63,148 nucleotides of DNA from positions 1 through 63,148 of the forward strand of contig JAFRBB010000054.1 of assembly GCA_017405085.1 (NCBI GenBank), written 5' to 3'. Below, in pieces: positions 1 to 9,205 of this stretch (its first letter is position 1; each line of letters starts with the position of its first letter). This DNA is from Eubacteriaceae bacterium (GTDB lineage Bacteria > Bacillota > Clostridia > Eubacteriales > Eubacteriaceae). Under the pieces are notes generated by a model that saw only the letters and a program-made list of their open reading frames with translations, searched no databases and was not told the origin of the DNA. The translations under genes were made by a program, and so were the position numbers.

Positions 1-140
1 TGCACAACTTAGGGCAAATCCATGGGAGCGGAAAGGAGAGAGCACACAAAGCGACATGCTTTGAAGTTACGTTGAACCGCCGTATGCCGAACGGCACGTA
101 CGGTGGTGTGAGAGGGCGGAGAAAATCCGCCCTACTCGAT
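1..140 (+). mobile_element. 3' end of a group II intron (domains V and VI)
   Basis: The sequence folds as group II intron domain V: a lower stem ACCGCCGTA (76-84) with TACGGTGGT (99-107, one G-U pair), an upper stem TGCC/GGCA closed by GAAC, and the two-base bulge CG at 97-98. The catalytic triad position reads CGC. Domain VI follows as GGGCGGA/TCCGCCC, with an unpaired A in CCTACTCGAT as likely branch point, so the intron should end at or near 140. The rest of the intron, including any reverse transcriptase gene, lies to the left of the window. The intron strand is opposite to guaB, and its end lies about 10 bp from the guaB terminator. Recognised from the domain V/VI pattern; the exact class was not assigned. 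Confidence 0.8.
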
Positions 141-173
141 TTAAAAAGAGAAATCCGCCTGAAGACGGATTTC
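141..173 (-). terminator. guaB intrinsic terminator
   Basis: Read on the minus strand, GAAATCCG (173-166) pairs with CGGATTTC (157-150) across an 8-nt loop and is followed by TCTTTTTAA. It lies about 50 bp beyond the guaB stop codon and abuts the intron end. Confidence 0.8.
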
Positions 174-222
174 CCACGCATTGGACGCTATGATGATTGT
201 TTTGGCTTGAGAGAGATTTGGC

Positions 223-1734
223 TTACCGCACGGTTTGCATGGTGCTGTCCTTGAGCACCACGTCATGGGCCGAGCCTTCTTGGATGCTGGTGGCGGAGAC
301 CAGGGTGAGCTTGGCTTTTTCCTGGAATTCGGGGATGGAAAGCGAACCGCAGTTGCACATGGTTGAGCGCACTTTAGCCAAAGTTGCCGCGACGTTGTCG
401 TGAAGGCTGCCGGCATAGGGCACATAGGAGTCGACGCCTTCTTCAAAGGAAAGCTTTTTGTCGCCGCCCATGTCGTAGCGCTGCCAGTTGCGGGCGCGAC
501 TGCTGCCTTCGCCCCAATATTCTTTCATATAATTGCCGTTGATGCGGATGATGTTGGTCGGGCTTTCGTCAAAACGGGAGAAATACCGGCCGAGCATGAC
601 AAAATCCGCGCCCATGGCAAGGGCCAAGGTGATGTGATGGTCATAGACAATGCCGCCGTCGGAGCAAATGGGAATGTAAATGCCGGTTTCTTTAAAATAT
701 TTATCCCGTTCTTCGGCGACTTCGATGACGGCTGAAGCCTGACCGCGGCCGATGCCCTTTTGCTCCCGGGTGATGCAAATGGAACCGCCGCCGATTCCGA
801 TTTTAATGAAGTCGGCGCCCGCTTCGGCAAGAAAACGGAAACCGTCGCGATCGACGACATTGCCGGCGCCGACTTTCACGTCGTTGCCGTAATGCTCGCG
901 AATCCAATCAATGGTCAGTTTCTGCCATTCGGAAAAGCCTTCGGAGGAGTCGATGCAGAGAATGTCGGCACCGGCTTCGACGAGAGCGGGAACCCGTTCA
1001 GCATAATCCCGGGTGTTGATCCCAGCGCCGACGACGTAGCGTTTGTGTTGGTCGAGAAGCTCGTGGGGATTTTCTTTGTGGGCTGCGTAGTCTTTTCGGA
1101 AGACAAAATAGGCAAGGGTGCCGTCATCGTTGATGATGGGAAGGGTGTTGAGTTTGTGTTCCCAGATGATGTTGTTGGCTTCTTTGAGGGAAGTGCCGAT
1201 GGGCGCGAGGACGACTTTGTCTTTGGGCGTCATAAATTCGTTGACTTTCGTGGCCGGGTCCATGCGGCTGACGCGGTAATCGCGGCTGGTGACAATGCCG
1301 AGAAATTGTCCGTTGGCAGTACCGTCGCTGGTCACGGCGACAGTCGAGTGGCCGGTGCGGTTTTTGAGATTCAGCACGTCCTGCATGGTGTTGTCGGGAG
1401 AAACATTGGAATCAGAAGGAACAAAACCGGCTTTATAGGCTTTGACCCGAGCGATCATTTCCGCCTCGTCGGCAACGGATTGGGAACCGTAAATGAAAGA
1501 GATGCCGCCTTCCGTCGCCAGAGCGATGGCCATTTTTTCGCCGGAGACCGACTGCATAATGGCCGACGTCATCGGAATGTTCATGGAAAGCGGGGCTTCT
1601 TCTTCGCCTTTTCTAAATTTGCAAATCGGTGTTTTAAGGCTGACGTTGCCTGGGATGCATTCCGCGGAAGAATAACCGGGAATGAGCAAATATTCGTTAA
1701 AAGTTCGGGACGGTTCTGTTAAAAAAGTGGCCAT
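223..1734 (-). CDS. guaB: IMP dehydrogenase
   Basis: Converts IMP to XMP with NAD+, the first committed step of GMP synthesis, in the cytoplasm. The 503-residue protein has the IMPDH barrel with two CBS (Bateman) domains inserted at about residues 105-225. The catalytic loop [11 protein letters not shown] carries Cys320, and the flap keeps the Arg-Tyr pair (WQRYD). The start was set at MATFLTEP because AAGGAGG sits a few bases upstream; the frame remains open upstream but has no other ribosome-binding site and would run into the promoter. The phosphate and flap segments ([19 protein letters not shown]) differ from the commonest bacterial form, so this belongs to a variant GuaB subgroup. It is transcribed alone, divergently from mraZ, from a near-consensus promoter and ends at its own terminator. 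Confidence 0.95.
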   Translation of the reverse strand: MATFLTEPSRTFNEYLLIPGYSSAECIPGNVSLKTPICKFRKGEEEAPLSMNIPMTSAIMQSVSGEKMAIALATEGGISFIYGSQSVADEAEMIARVKAYKAGFVPSDSNVSPDNTMQDVLNLKNRTGHSTVAVTSDGTANGQFLGIVTSRDYRVSRMDPATKVNEFMTPKDKVVLAPIGTSLKEANNIIWEHKLNTLPIINDDGTLAYFVFRKDYAAHKENPHELLDQHKRYVVGAGINTRDYAERVPALVEAGADILCIDSSEGFSEWQKLTIDWIREHYGNDVKVGAGNVVDRDGFRFLAEAGADFIKIGIGGGSICITREQKGIGRGQASAVIEVAEERDKYFKETGIYIPICSDGGIVYDHHITLALAMGADFVMLGRYFSRFDESPTNIIRINGNYMKEYWGEGSSRARNWQRYDMGGDKKLSFEEGVDSYVPYAGSLHDNVAATLAKVRSTMCNCGSLSIPEFQEKAKLTLVSATSIQEGSAHDVVLKDSTMQTVR

Positions 1735-1807
1735 GTTTCCTCCTTGTGATTTTAATAAAATCGCCGCATGGCGGCAATTGCAATTGAAATAACTGATAAT
1801 TTGATTA

Positions 1808-1836
1808 AGTATATTTTTTTTTTGCGAAAGTGTCAA
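1808..1836 (-). promoter_or_regulatory. guaB sigma-A promoter
   Basis: On the minus strand TTGACA (1836-1831), a 17-bp spacer ending in a run of ten A, then TATACT (1813-1808). The transcript leader would be about 65 nt and holds a short GCCGC/GCGGC hairpin (1763-1775); no purine riboswitch core is visible. Between here and mraZ (1837-2007) I see only AT-rich DNA with no gene. Confidence 0.85.
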
Positions 1837-2007
1837 GCAAATTTGAGATGACGCATTTAAACGGTCAAAAAAATGATAAATATAAAAACAACATTCTTCG
1901 AAGAGCGGAATAATTAATTAAAAATTTAAGAAAAAAATCCCTTGGTTTGGCTGTTTTGCGATGCATATTCAAAAAAAGACAAAAAAAGCAGACAATATCC
2001 CACAAAG

Positions 2008-2032
2008 GTGGGGAAATGTGGTATACTGTGGG
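2008..2032 (+). promoter_or_regulatory. mraZ promoter -10 with three MraZ boxes
   Basis: GTGG occurs at 2008, 2018 and 2028, exactly 10 bp apart, matching the tandem GTGG/TGGG repeats bound by MraZ in other bacteria. TATACT (2022-2027), the likely -10, lies between boxes two and three. No good -35 is visible. MraZ bound here would block its own promoter and thus the dcw operon. The leader to the mraZ start would be only about 14 nt. Confidence 0.7.
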
Positions 2033-2047
2033 TGAATATAAACGAAA

Positions 2048-2488
2048 ATGGGTAAATTAGCGATGAATTTTGTGTTTGGTGAATATGAATATCGACTCGA
2101 CAGTAAAGGCCGCGTGGTTATTCCGCCGAAATTCAGGGAATTTTTAGGCGGCAATCCCGTGATCACAAAAGGTCTTGACGGCTGTCTTTTTGTATTTGCA
2201 AGAGAAGAATGGCAAAGTTTTGAAAAAAAGCTCAGCGCTTTGCCGGTGGCCGATGCCAAAGCCCGCGCCTTTACCCGTTTCTTTTTTGCCGGCGCCCAGG
2301 AGGTCTCGCCCGATAAGCAGGGACGGATCAGTCTTCCCACGGGGCTCAGACAATTCGCCGGACTCAAAAAAAACGTCATGGTTGTCGGCGTTTCCGATCG
2401 CATCGAAATTTGGGATTCGGACAACTGGCGCGCTTACAACAACGACACCACGGATATCGCCGATAAAATGGCGGAATTGGGAATATAA
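2048..2488 (+). CDS. mraZ: Transcriptional regulator MraZ
   Basis: First gene of the division and cell-wall cluster; MraZ is an AbrB-fold DNA-binding protein that represses its own operon. The 146-residue protein has the two SpoVT/AbrB-like halves, each with the family pattern (EYRLDSKGRVVIPPKFRE near residue 14; then DKQGRISLPTGLRQFAG near residue 92). Two starts are possible: ATG at 2048 (MGKLAMNF) or ATG at 2063 (MNFVFGEY), the latter closer to the usual family N-terminus. Neither has a clear ribosome-binding site, consistent with a very short leader. The stop is one base from the rsmH start. Regulation is likely through the boxes just upstream. Confidence 0.93.
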   Translation: MGKLAMNFVFGEYEYRLDSKGRVVIPPKFREFLGGNPVITKGLDGCLFVFAREEWQSFEKKLSALPVADAKARAFTRFFFAGAQEVSPDKQGRISLPTGLRQFAGLKKNVMVVGVSDRIEIWDSDNWRAYNNDTTDIADKMAELGI

Positions 2489-2489
2489 C

Positions 2490-3431
2490 ATGGACGATTT
2501 CAAACACACATCAGTGCTCCTTAAAGAATCCGTCGATGCGCTTAAAATCGATTCCGACGGCGTTTATGTCGATTGTACGATGGGCGGCGGCGGTCATTCC
2601 GAAGCGATCTGCGCGCGGCTGTCGGCGGACGGCGTTTTTGTGGGCATTGATCAGGATGACTACGCTCAGGCAAAAGCTCAGGAGCGTCTGGCTGATTTTC
2701 ATTGCAAAAAGCATTTCGTCAGAGATAATTTTAAAAATCTCAAAGCCATTTTGACGGATTTAAACATCGACGGTGTTCACGGACTGTTGTTCGACCTCGG
2801 CGTTTCGTCTTTTCAATACGATATTGCCGAGCGCGGATTTTCTTATCATCACAACGGTCCTCTGGATATGCGCATGGACAAGCGAAAAGATACGACGGCG
2901 GCGGATATTGTCGCAAGTTCTGATCGTAAAACGCTCATTCGCATCCTCCGGGATTATGGGGAGGAGAAGCTTGCGCCGCGCATTGCCGATGCCATCATCG
3001 CCCGAAGGGAAAAAAAGCCCATCACCGAGACGGCCGAACTGGCTGAGATCGTCTCCGAGGCTTATCCCGAAAAACTCAAACGAAAAAAACATCCGGCGGG
3101 CAAGACCTTTCAGGCTTTGCGCATTGCCGTCAACGGAGAGCTCGATATTTTGGAAAAAACCATGCAGGATGCCATCGACGTGCTTTCGCCCGGCGGGCGC
3201 CTCTCTGTCATTACTTTTCACTCGTTGGAGGATCGCATCGTCAAGCAGGTGTTCAACACGGCGGCGGATCCCTGTGTGTGTCCCAAATCCTTTCCCGTGT
3301 GCATGTGCGGCAAAAAGCCGTCGGTGAAAAAAATTACGCGAAAACCCATCGCGCCGTCTCCGGCTGAGACGGAAGACAATCGCCGCGCGAGAAGCGCGAA
3401 ATTGCGAGTCGTCGAAAAAATCGCCGATTAG
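2490..3431 (+). CDS. rsmH: 16S rRNA (cytosine(1402)-N4)-methyltransferase
   Basis: RsmH (MraW) adds a methyl group to N4 of C1402 in 16S rRNA at the decoding site, using S-adenosylmethionine. The 313-residue length is typical. The SAM-binding loop DCTMGGGGHSEAI lies near residue 30, the family motif FDLGVSSFQ near residue 100, and SVITFHSLEDRIVKQ near residue 240. The start MDDFKHTSVLL follows the mraZ stop by one base, so translation is probably coupled; there is no strong ribosome-binding site of its own. It sits in its conserved place between mraZ and ftsL. Confidence 0.96.
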   Translation: MDDFKHTSVLLKESVDALKIDSDGVYVDCTMGGGGHSEAICARLSADGVFVGIDQDDYAQAKAQERLADFHCKKHFVRDNFKNLKAILTDLNIDGVHGLLFDLGVSSFQYDIAERGFSYHHNGPLDMRMDKRKDTTAADIVASSDRKTLIRILRDYGEEKLAPRIADAIIARREKKPITETAELAEIVSEAYPEKLKRKKHPAGKTFQALRIAVNGELDILEKTMQDAIDVLSPGGRLSVITFHSLEDRIVKQVFNTAADPCVCPKSFPVCMCGKKPSVKKITRKPIAPSPAETEDNRRARSAKLRVVEKIAD

Positions 3432-3495
3432 ATTTTTTTAGAAACACACAAGTTTTGGAAATAAGCATTCAATTTAAAATATGAAGGAGAAATTC

Positions 3496-3930
3496 ATGCC
3501 AAGTCAAAGCACCTCGGCCGAGTTTTATAAAATGAATACCGGGACAGCGACCGCGGGACGCGTCAGACCCCGTCGCCGCACGACCCGAAAAAGACGTTCA
3601 ACATCCAAACGGGTTACTCAGCGTTTTGCTCAAATCAACATGCGCGTTGTGCTGATCATTGCCGCGGTTGTCGTTTTTGCTTTTATGATTCTCGTGCAAA
3701 ACTTTTTTATCGCGCGAAACGATCAAAACATTTTGGCATTGCGAAACGATTTAAAGACCGTCACCGAAGCCAACGATTCCAAATCCGGTAAAATCCTGAA
3801 AATGCAGGATTTAAGCGAGCTGGAAAAAAAGGCCGAATCTTATGGAATGGTAAAGCCGGGCCCCGAACAATATGTCTATGTCGTTGTCGACAATCCTTCG
3901 GATACGTTAAGCGGTGAGACTGCACAGTAA
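3496..3930 (+). CDS. ftsL: Cell division protein FtsL
   Basis: A small bitopic septal protein of 144 residues. It has a very basic cytoplasmic tail (RPRRRTTRKRRSTSKR, about residues 24-39), one membrane segment at about 50-71, and an outer coiled-coil-like part (LRNDLKTVTEANDSK onward). In the family this region pairs with DivIC/FtsB and the septal PBP. The start at MPSQSTS was chosen because AAGGAGA lies five bases upstream; an upstream in-frame ATG overlaps that site. Identification rests on topology and position between rsmH and the class B PBP, since FtsL sequences are poorly conserved. Confidence 0.8.
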   Translation: MPSQSTSAEFYKMNTGTATAGRVRPRRRTTRKRRSTSKRVTQRFAQINMRVVLIIAAVVVFAFMILVQNFFIARNDQNILALRNDLKTVTEANDSKSGKILKMQDLSELEKKAESYGMVKPGPEQYVYVVVDNPSDTLSGETAQ

Positions 3931-3963
3931 GTTTAAGAATTCAATTTCAAACGGTTTAAACGG

Positions 3964-6672
3964 ATGGAAAAGAAACAAACAATGCGAAAAAAAACGGCCG
4001 CGCATGACTCGAAGAAGACTCGCGGCCGAAAGACATTAAGGGCGCAAGGTCATCAATCGGGCGGGAAAAGAACCGCGAAAACCGGCATGACCGGAGGCAA
4101 CGCAAAATCTTCCCGACAGAAAAATAATAAACAGACCAAAGCATCTGCCGGGCCTCGCCGAGCCGCCCGGGGAGAGCGTTCAAAAAGCGCGTCAAATGCA
4201 AATCGGCAAAAAACTTCGAGAGTCTCGGCGGCTTCAAAAAACCAAGGCACCCAAAAAACACCTCCCGCGCGAACCGGCCGATGGACGAGAGCGGCCCGGG
4301 AGATGTCGATGAAGCGGTTTTTAATCATGATCGCCGTCGCGGTGGTCGTTCTGGTTATTTATGTAACACCGAGACTTTTATATCTGGAAGTAATCGACAC
4401 ATCGGATCTTTACGCGGCTCAGGTTGATCAGGCCATTGTCGAAAGCCCGATTCAGGCCGAGCGCGGCAATATTTATGACCGCAATATGAACCTTTTGGCT
4501 CAGAGCGCCTCAGCCCAGAATCTCAAGGTCATTCCCTACAACGTAAAGGATGCCCAAAAGCTCGCGAAGACTTTGTCTTCTAAATTATCATTGGACTATA
4601 ACACCGTATACGCTAAGGTTACAACTATCGAAGACAACATTGTGGAAGTAGTCGGCAGTGTTAAAGAGGATGACTATAAGGCTTTGGAAAAGACGGTCAA
4701 AAAAGGCATCAAATATGATAAAGGCATGCTGTACGTCATTCCAAAGGATATTAAAGACCCGAAAACGACGGCGTCCGCCATTTGCGCCGCCATCGACAAA
4801 ACGGAATACGATGATGTGTACGCCAAATGTACACAAAAAAAGGGCAGCCCGATTTCGATTATGGGGCAGGTCGATAACGATTTGGCCAAAAGTATTTTGA
4901 ACAGTCAAACCACCACCGACGAGGACGGCAATATCGAGAGCACCAACGGCGTCGTTTTGGAGGAAAGCCACAAGCGCTACTACACCAACGGTAATTTTGC
5001 GTCTTATGTTCTCGGCTTTACCAACGACAACAACGATGGCGTGACCGGTGTGGAGAGCACCTACAACAGCTGGCTCGGCGGTGAAGACGGCACCGCGTAT
5101 TACATCAAAGACGCCAACCAAAAGGACATTCCATCCTTGACTCGAACGGCGAAAGAGCCCGTTAAGGGCAAGGATTTGGTGTTGACCATCGACAGCAACA
5201 TTCAGATGATTACCGAAAACGCCCTTGACGAGACCATCAAGAAATGGCACGCGAAAAGCGGCACCGCCATTGTGATGGACGCGAAAAACGGTGAGATTTT
5301 GGCTATGGCCACCGCTCCGGATTTTAATCTCAACAATCCCTACAGCGTGCCGGCGGAATTTATCGAGACCCATAAAGAAGATTTAAAAGGGAAAAACGAC
5401 GACGAAAAACAAAACGAGATGTGGAAAAATCCCGCCGTTCAATTTGTCTATGAACCAGGTTCCACCTTCAAGGCCATCACCTCCGCCGCGACTCTCGAGG
5501 AAGGCGTTGTCAGGCCGGATACCCACGTTGTCTGTCACGGCTCAATGGTCGTTGATGATATTCCGGTGGCTTGCACCGATGTTCACGGTGATACAACCGT
5601 TGCCGCAGCGATCGAGCATTCCTGTAACCCGGGACTCATTCAGATGATTCAAAAGCTTCCCTATGACGTGTTCTACCGCTATGCCTATGATTTCGGCTTC
5701 GGGCACGGCACCGGCATTGAGCTGGGCGGGGAAGAAGCGGGACTGTTCAATCTGCCCCTCAACGCCGACGGCTCTTTCAACATGTTCGATTATTCTCAGC
5801 GCTCTTTCGGACAAGGGATGGCGACGACGCCGATTCAACTTTTAACGGGACTCAACGCCGTCGTCAACAACGGCAATTATGTCACGCCGACCCTCATCAG
5901 CGACAAAAACAAAGACATTGAATCCAACCGTGTGACGAAGCCCGCCAAAAAAATCATCTCCGATGAAACTTCCGCGGAAATGCGAAATATCATGCAGCGC
6001 GTCGTCACCGGCAATCCGCTGCTCGCCCCGGACGCCGAAGGCTACAGCATCGGCGGTAAAACTGGGACCGCTGAAAAATTCATTAACGGCCGATATTCCG
6101 CCACCAAATATGTCACCTCGTTTTTCGGCTACGCGCCGGTTGAGGATCCGAAATACACCATTGTCGTGGTGATTGACGAAGCGGACCCTTCGGCTTTCGG
6201 CTCCACCAGCGCCGCGCCGCCGGCCATCGACATTTTAAAACAAACTCTCGATTATAAGAGCACGGCGGAAAAGAATGCCACGGCTTTCGAAAGCGGCGCC
6301 GTTACCGTTCCCGATTTGGTCGGCCAAAATGTGGCCTTCGCCAAACAGATTCTGGATGAAAAGAAAATTCCGTACCGCATTGAGGGCGCGCAAAGCAACG
6401 CGAAGGTGCTTAGCCAAAGCATTCCCGCCAATACGGTGTACGACAAAAAAAGCGAAATGGTCCTCACCGTCGCGTCAGACGACGTGCAAAACAGCGGTAA
6501 AGTTGCCGTTCCCGATCTCACCGGGAAAAATATCCAGGAAGCCAACGAATTGTTAAAGGGTCTCGGCCTTAACCTCAAAGTGACAGGCAGCGGCTTTGCC
6601 AAGAGCCAAAAGCCCGAGGCCGGCACCGAAGTCGAAGCTGGCAGCGAGGTGAGTGTCACCTTTGCCAATTAG
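3964..6672 (+). CDS. ftsI: Class B penicillin-binding protein with PASTA domains (FtsI/SpoVD type)
   Basis: Septal peptidoglycan transpeptidase, cross-linking strands made by FtsW. Of 902 residues, 1-115 form a Lys/Arg/Ser-rich, probably disordered cytoplasmic tail; a membrane segment follows at about 118-136; then the PBP dimerisation domain and the transpeptidase domain with STFK (nucleophile Ser500), SCN (about 553-555) and KTG (about 699-701). Two PASTA domains end the protein (about 780-840 and 846-901). The basic tail is much longer than in most FtsI proteins. The start is uncertain: neither ATG 3964 nor ATG 3982 has a good ribosome-binding site. Two PASTA domains occur in vegetative PBP2B as well as SpoVD, so a purely sporulation role is not implied. 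Confidence 0.92.
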   Translation: MEKKQTMRKKTAAHDSKKTRGRKTLRAQGHQSGGKRTAKTGMTGGNAKSSRQKNNKQTKASAGPRRAARGERSKSASNANRQKTSRVSAASKNQGTQKTPPARTGRWTRAAREMSMKRFLIMIAVAVVVLVIYVTPRLLYLEVIDTSDLYAAQVDQAIVESPIQAERGNIYDRNMNLLAQSASAQNLKVIPYNVKDAQKLAKTLSSKLSLDYNTVYAKVTTIEDNIVEVVGSVKEDDYKALEKTVKKGIKYDKGMLYVIPKDIKDPKTTASAICAAIDKTEYDDVYAKCTQKKGSPISIMGQVDNDLAKSILNSQTTTDEDGNIESTNGVVLEESHKRYYTNGNFASYVLGFTNDNNDGVTGVESTYNSWLGGEDGTAYYIKDANQKDIPSLTRTAKEPVKGKDLVLTIDSNIQMITENALDETIKKWHAKSGTAIVMDAKNGEILAMATAPDFNLNNPYSVPAEFIETHKEDLKGKNDDEKQNEMWKNPAVQFVYEPGSTFKAITSAATLEEGVVRPDTHVVCHGSMVVDDIPVACTDVHGDTTVAAAIEHSCNPGLIQMIQKLPYDVFYRYAYDFGFGHGTGIELGGEEAGLFNLPLNADGSFNMFDYSQRSFGQGMATTPIQLLTGLNAVVNNGNYVTPTLISDKNKDIESNRVTKPAKKIISDETSAEMRNIMQRVVTGNPLLAPDAEGYSIGGKTGTAEKFINGRYSATKYVTSFFGYAPVEDPKYTIVVVIDEADPSAFGSTSAAPPAIDILKQTLDYKSTAEKNATAFESGAVTVPDLVGQNVAFAKQILDEKKIPYRIEGAQSNAKVLSQSIPANTVYDKKSEMVLTVASDDVQNSGKVAVPDLTGKNIQEANELLKGLGLNLKVTGSGFAKSQKPEAGTEVEAGSEVSVTFAN

Positions 6673-6681
6673 CCGAGGGAC

Positions 6682-6709
6682 GTGACAATTTTCCGCAAAA
6701 TGATATAAT
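6682..6709 (+). promoter_or_regulatory. Internal dcw promoter before murF
   Basis: GTGACA (6682-6687), 16-bp spacer, TATAAT (6704-6709), in the 173-bp gap between ftsI and murF. It would give murF and the genes after it a second promoter. The leader of about 130 nt shows no structure I recognise. Confidence 0.65.
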
Positions 6710-6845
6710 AGCTCCATTGGCCGACAGACGGTCAAAATTAAAACAAAAAACGAGACTTTAAACGCCCCTTTACTCCGGCAAAGGTGTGTCAGACCGGCAC
6801 ATCCGCCCGTGAAAAAGGGAAAAAGCATCGTAGAAAGAAGAAATC

Positions 6846-8219
6846 ATGCAAGCATTTGGTGTGAATGAATTGATCTCGGCTGTTTCGGGTCAATGCCTAC
6901 AGGCCGGTCAAGCAAAAGAAATTACCGGCGCTAAAATCGACAGCAGAAAAGTTTTGCCCGGCGATTTATATATTCCCATTATCGGCAAAAACAACGATGG
7001 ACATCGTTTTATCGAGGGCGCCGTAGACAATGGCGCGGCGGCGGTGCTCGTTGATGCGAATCACAGCGTCAATGTGCCCGAATCCATCACCGTCATTCAG
7101 GTGGCATCCACCTTTGACGCGATGAAAAAACTGGCCTTAGCCAATCGAAAACGCTTTGATATTCCCGTTGTCGCCGTGACCGGCAGCGCCGGCAAAACCA
7201 CAACCAAAGATTTGATCGCCGCGGTCCTTTCCCAAAAATTTTCCACTCTCAAAACCATTGGCAATTTAAACAATGCCTACGGCATTCCTCAAACGCTTTT
7301 CGGCCTGTCCGAAGGGCATGAATGCGCGGTTGTGGAAATGGGGATGGATCATATGGGAGAGCTTACCGAATCCATCTGGGAGGTTTTGCCCCATATCGCT
7401 GTTATCACCAATATCGGCAGCGCGCATCTTGAAAATCTCGGCTGCAAAGAAAACACCCTAAAAGCAAAAAAAGAAATCTGCTCAACCCTCGAGGCGGAGG
7501 ATTTTTGCCTTGTCAACGGCGACGACCCCTATTTGAGACAAATCAAAGACGAAAAATATCGTGTCGTCCGCGTCGGCATCAACCATGAGGATGTTGATCT
7601 CAAAGCGGACAATGTGACCACCGGTAAAAGCGGCATTGATTTTGACGTCTCGGGCGAACACTACCATTTTAAAATTCCCGGCATTCACAATGTTTACAAT
7701 TGCCTGATGGCGATTTGGATCGCCCGGGAATACGGAATTGACGGCCGCGCCGTTCAAAGGGCCTTCGATGAATTTGTTCCCAGCGGCAACCGCATGAAAA
7801 CGGAAAATATCGGTGAGGTCACCTTTATCGACGATTCATACAACGCCAATCCGGAATCGGTCCGCGCCGCGGTAAACGCCGTCTTCGATATGTGCGAAAG
7901 CGAAAATGGCCGGTTTATTGCTGTGCTTGGCGATATGCTTGAAATCGGAGAGTCCGGCGCGAAAGCGCATTATGATTGCGGTGTGTTCGCCGCTTCGAAA
8001 GCCGATGCGCTCATCGCTGTAGGAGAGATATCCCGAGAAAATACGATGGCGGGTTTTTCATCCGTCAAAAAGGACGCCGCTTTCAGCGCGAAAGACGCCG
8101 AAGAAGCCGTGGCGCTTTTATCCGATTTTATCCGTCCGGGAGATACGGTGCTCATTAAAGCCTCCCACGGGATGGCCTTGGACCGCATGATTCCATTGCT
8201 CAAGGAGGCCAAGTCATGA
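6846..8219 (+). CDS. murF: UDP-MurNAc-tripeptide--D-Ala-D-Ala ligase
   Basis: MurF completes the UDP-MurNAc-pentapeptide by adding D-Ala-D-Ala with ATP, in the cytoplasm. The 457-residue protein has the Mur ligase plan: an N-terminal substrate domain, a central ATPase with P-loop GSAGKTTTKD (about 113-122) and the C-terminal Rossmann domain. The motif DDSYNANPESVRAA, matching the MurF Asn/Tyr signature, lies near residue 330. Its stop overlaps the mraY start (ATGA). MurE, which usually sits just before MurF, is missing from this cluster, so the preceding ligase must be encoded elsewhere. Confidence 0.96.
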   Translation: MQAFGVNELISAVSGQCLQAGQAKEITGAKIDSRKVLPGDLYIPIIGKNNDGHRFIEGAVDNGAAAVLVDANHSVNVPESITVIQVASTFDAMKKLALANRKRFDIPVVAVTGSAGKTTTKDLIAAVLSQKFSTLKTIGNLNNAYGIPQTLFGLSEGHECAVVEMGMDHMGELTESIWEVLPHIAVITNIGSAHLENLGCKENTLKAKKEICSTLEAEDFCLVNGDDPYLRQIKDEKYRVVRVGINHEDVDLKADNVTTGKSGIDFDVSGEHYHFKIPGIHNVYNCLMAIWIAREYGIDGRAVQRAFDEFVPSGNRMKTENIGEVTFIDDSYNANPESVRAAVNAVFDMCESENGRFIAVLGDMLEIGESGAKAHYDCGVFAASKADALIAVGEISRENTMAGFSSVKKDAAFSAKDAEEAVALLSDFIRPGDTVLIKASHGMALDRMIPLLKEAKS

Positions 8220-9181
8220 CGCTTTTAAAACAAGGGATGATCGCCTTTCTCATTGCTTTTGTCGCCGTGTGGATCGGGACCAAATATTTTTTGCCGGTGC
8301 TCAAAAAATGGCATTTCGGTCAATCCATTCGCGAGGAAGGACCTCAAAGCCATATGAAAAAATCGGGGACACCCACAATGGGCGGACTCGTCATTCAAGC
8401 CGGCGTTCTCGTTTCGACACTGATTGTCGCGCTGCTTACCCACAGTCATTTTCTGTTTCCCCTCGTGGTGATGGTAGTGTTCGGCACCATCGGGTTTATC
8501 GATGACTATATCAGCATCGCCAAAAAACACAATTTGGGCCTTAAGGCTTGGCAAAAGCTCGTACTTCAATTTGTCGCGGCATTGGCCATTGCCCTCTATG
8601 CCGGCACGCATCCGCAGATTGGAACGCAGCTTATCATTCCGTTTACCCACCAAAGTGTTGATTTGGGCTTCTGGTATTATCCTTTAACATTTTTCGCCAT
8701 TGTCGCCGTGACCAACGCGGTCAATTTAACCGACGGATTGGACGGTCTGGCCTCGGGAGTCACCGCTTTTGTGATGTTCTTTTTTACGGCGGCGGCAATG
8801 CTTTCGCAAAACACCGAGTCGGTGATTTTCGGCGCGGCTGTCATTGGGGCTTGCTTTGGATTTTTGCGATACAATTCCAATCCTGCCAACGTGTTTATGG
8901 GAGATACCGGCTCGATGGCTTTGGGCGGCGCTGTGATCGGCATAGCCATTATGCTTAAAATGGAGCTTTTCGTTCTTATTGCCGGCATTGTGTATGTGGC
9001 GGAAGCGGGTTCTGTTCTCCTGCAGGTTGCCTATTTTAAAGCAACGGGCGGGAAACGGCTCTTCCGAATGTCGCCGATTCATCATCATTTCGAATTAAAA
9101 GGCTGGCCGGAAACCCGGGTCGTCACGGTTTTTTGGATTGTGACGCTGTTTTGGGTTGCCGTCGCTTTTTTGGCCTTGTAA
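8216..9181 (+). CDS. mraY: Phospho-MurNAc-pentapeptide transferase
   Basis: Integral membrane enzyme that transfers phospho-MurNAc-pentapeptide to undecaprenyl phosphate, forming lipid I. At 321 residues with about ten hydrophobic segments it is of standard size. Family motifs are present: TPTMGG near residue 50, IDDYI (Asp pair) near 96, NLTDGLDGLA near 165, MGDTGSMALGG near 225 and PIHHHFELKGW near 287. The four-base overlap with murF suggests coupled translation. Confidence 0.97.
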   Translation: MTLLKQGMIAFLIAFVAVWIGTKYFLPVLKKWHFGQSIREEGPQSHMKKSGTPTMGGLVIQAGVLVSTLIVALLTHSHFLFPLVVMVVFGTIGFIDDYISIAKKHNLGLKAWQKLVLQFVAALAIALYAGTHPQIGTQLIIPFTHQSVDLGFWYYPLTFFAIVAVTNAVNLTDGLDGLASGVTAFVMFFFTAAAMLSQNTESVIFGAAVIGACFGFLRYNSNPANVFMGDTGSMALGGAVIGIAIMLKMELFVLIAGIVYVAEAGSVLLQVAYFKATGGKRLFRMSPIHHHFELKGWPETRVVTVFWIVTLFWVAVAFLAL

Positions 9182-9205
9182 TATCATCAAATATCGAGGA
9201 ACAGC

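Noticed and set aside
760..1722. 320-codon open frame on the plus strand opposite guaB
   Set aside because: It is a shadow of guaB, with no ribosome-binding site and no recognisable protein features.
1735..1807. Purine riboswitch in the guaB leader
   Set aside because: The leader is only about 65 nt and shows just one short hairpin with no aptamer core.
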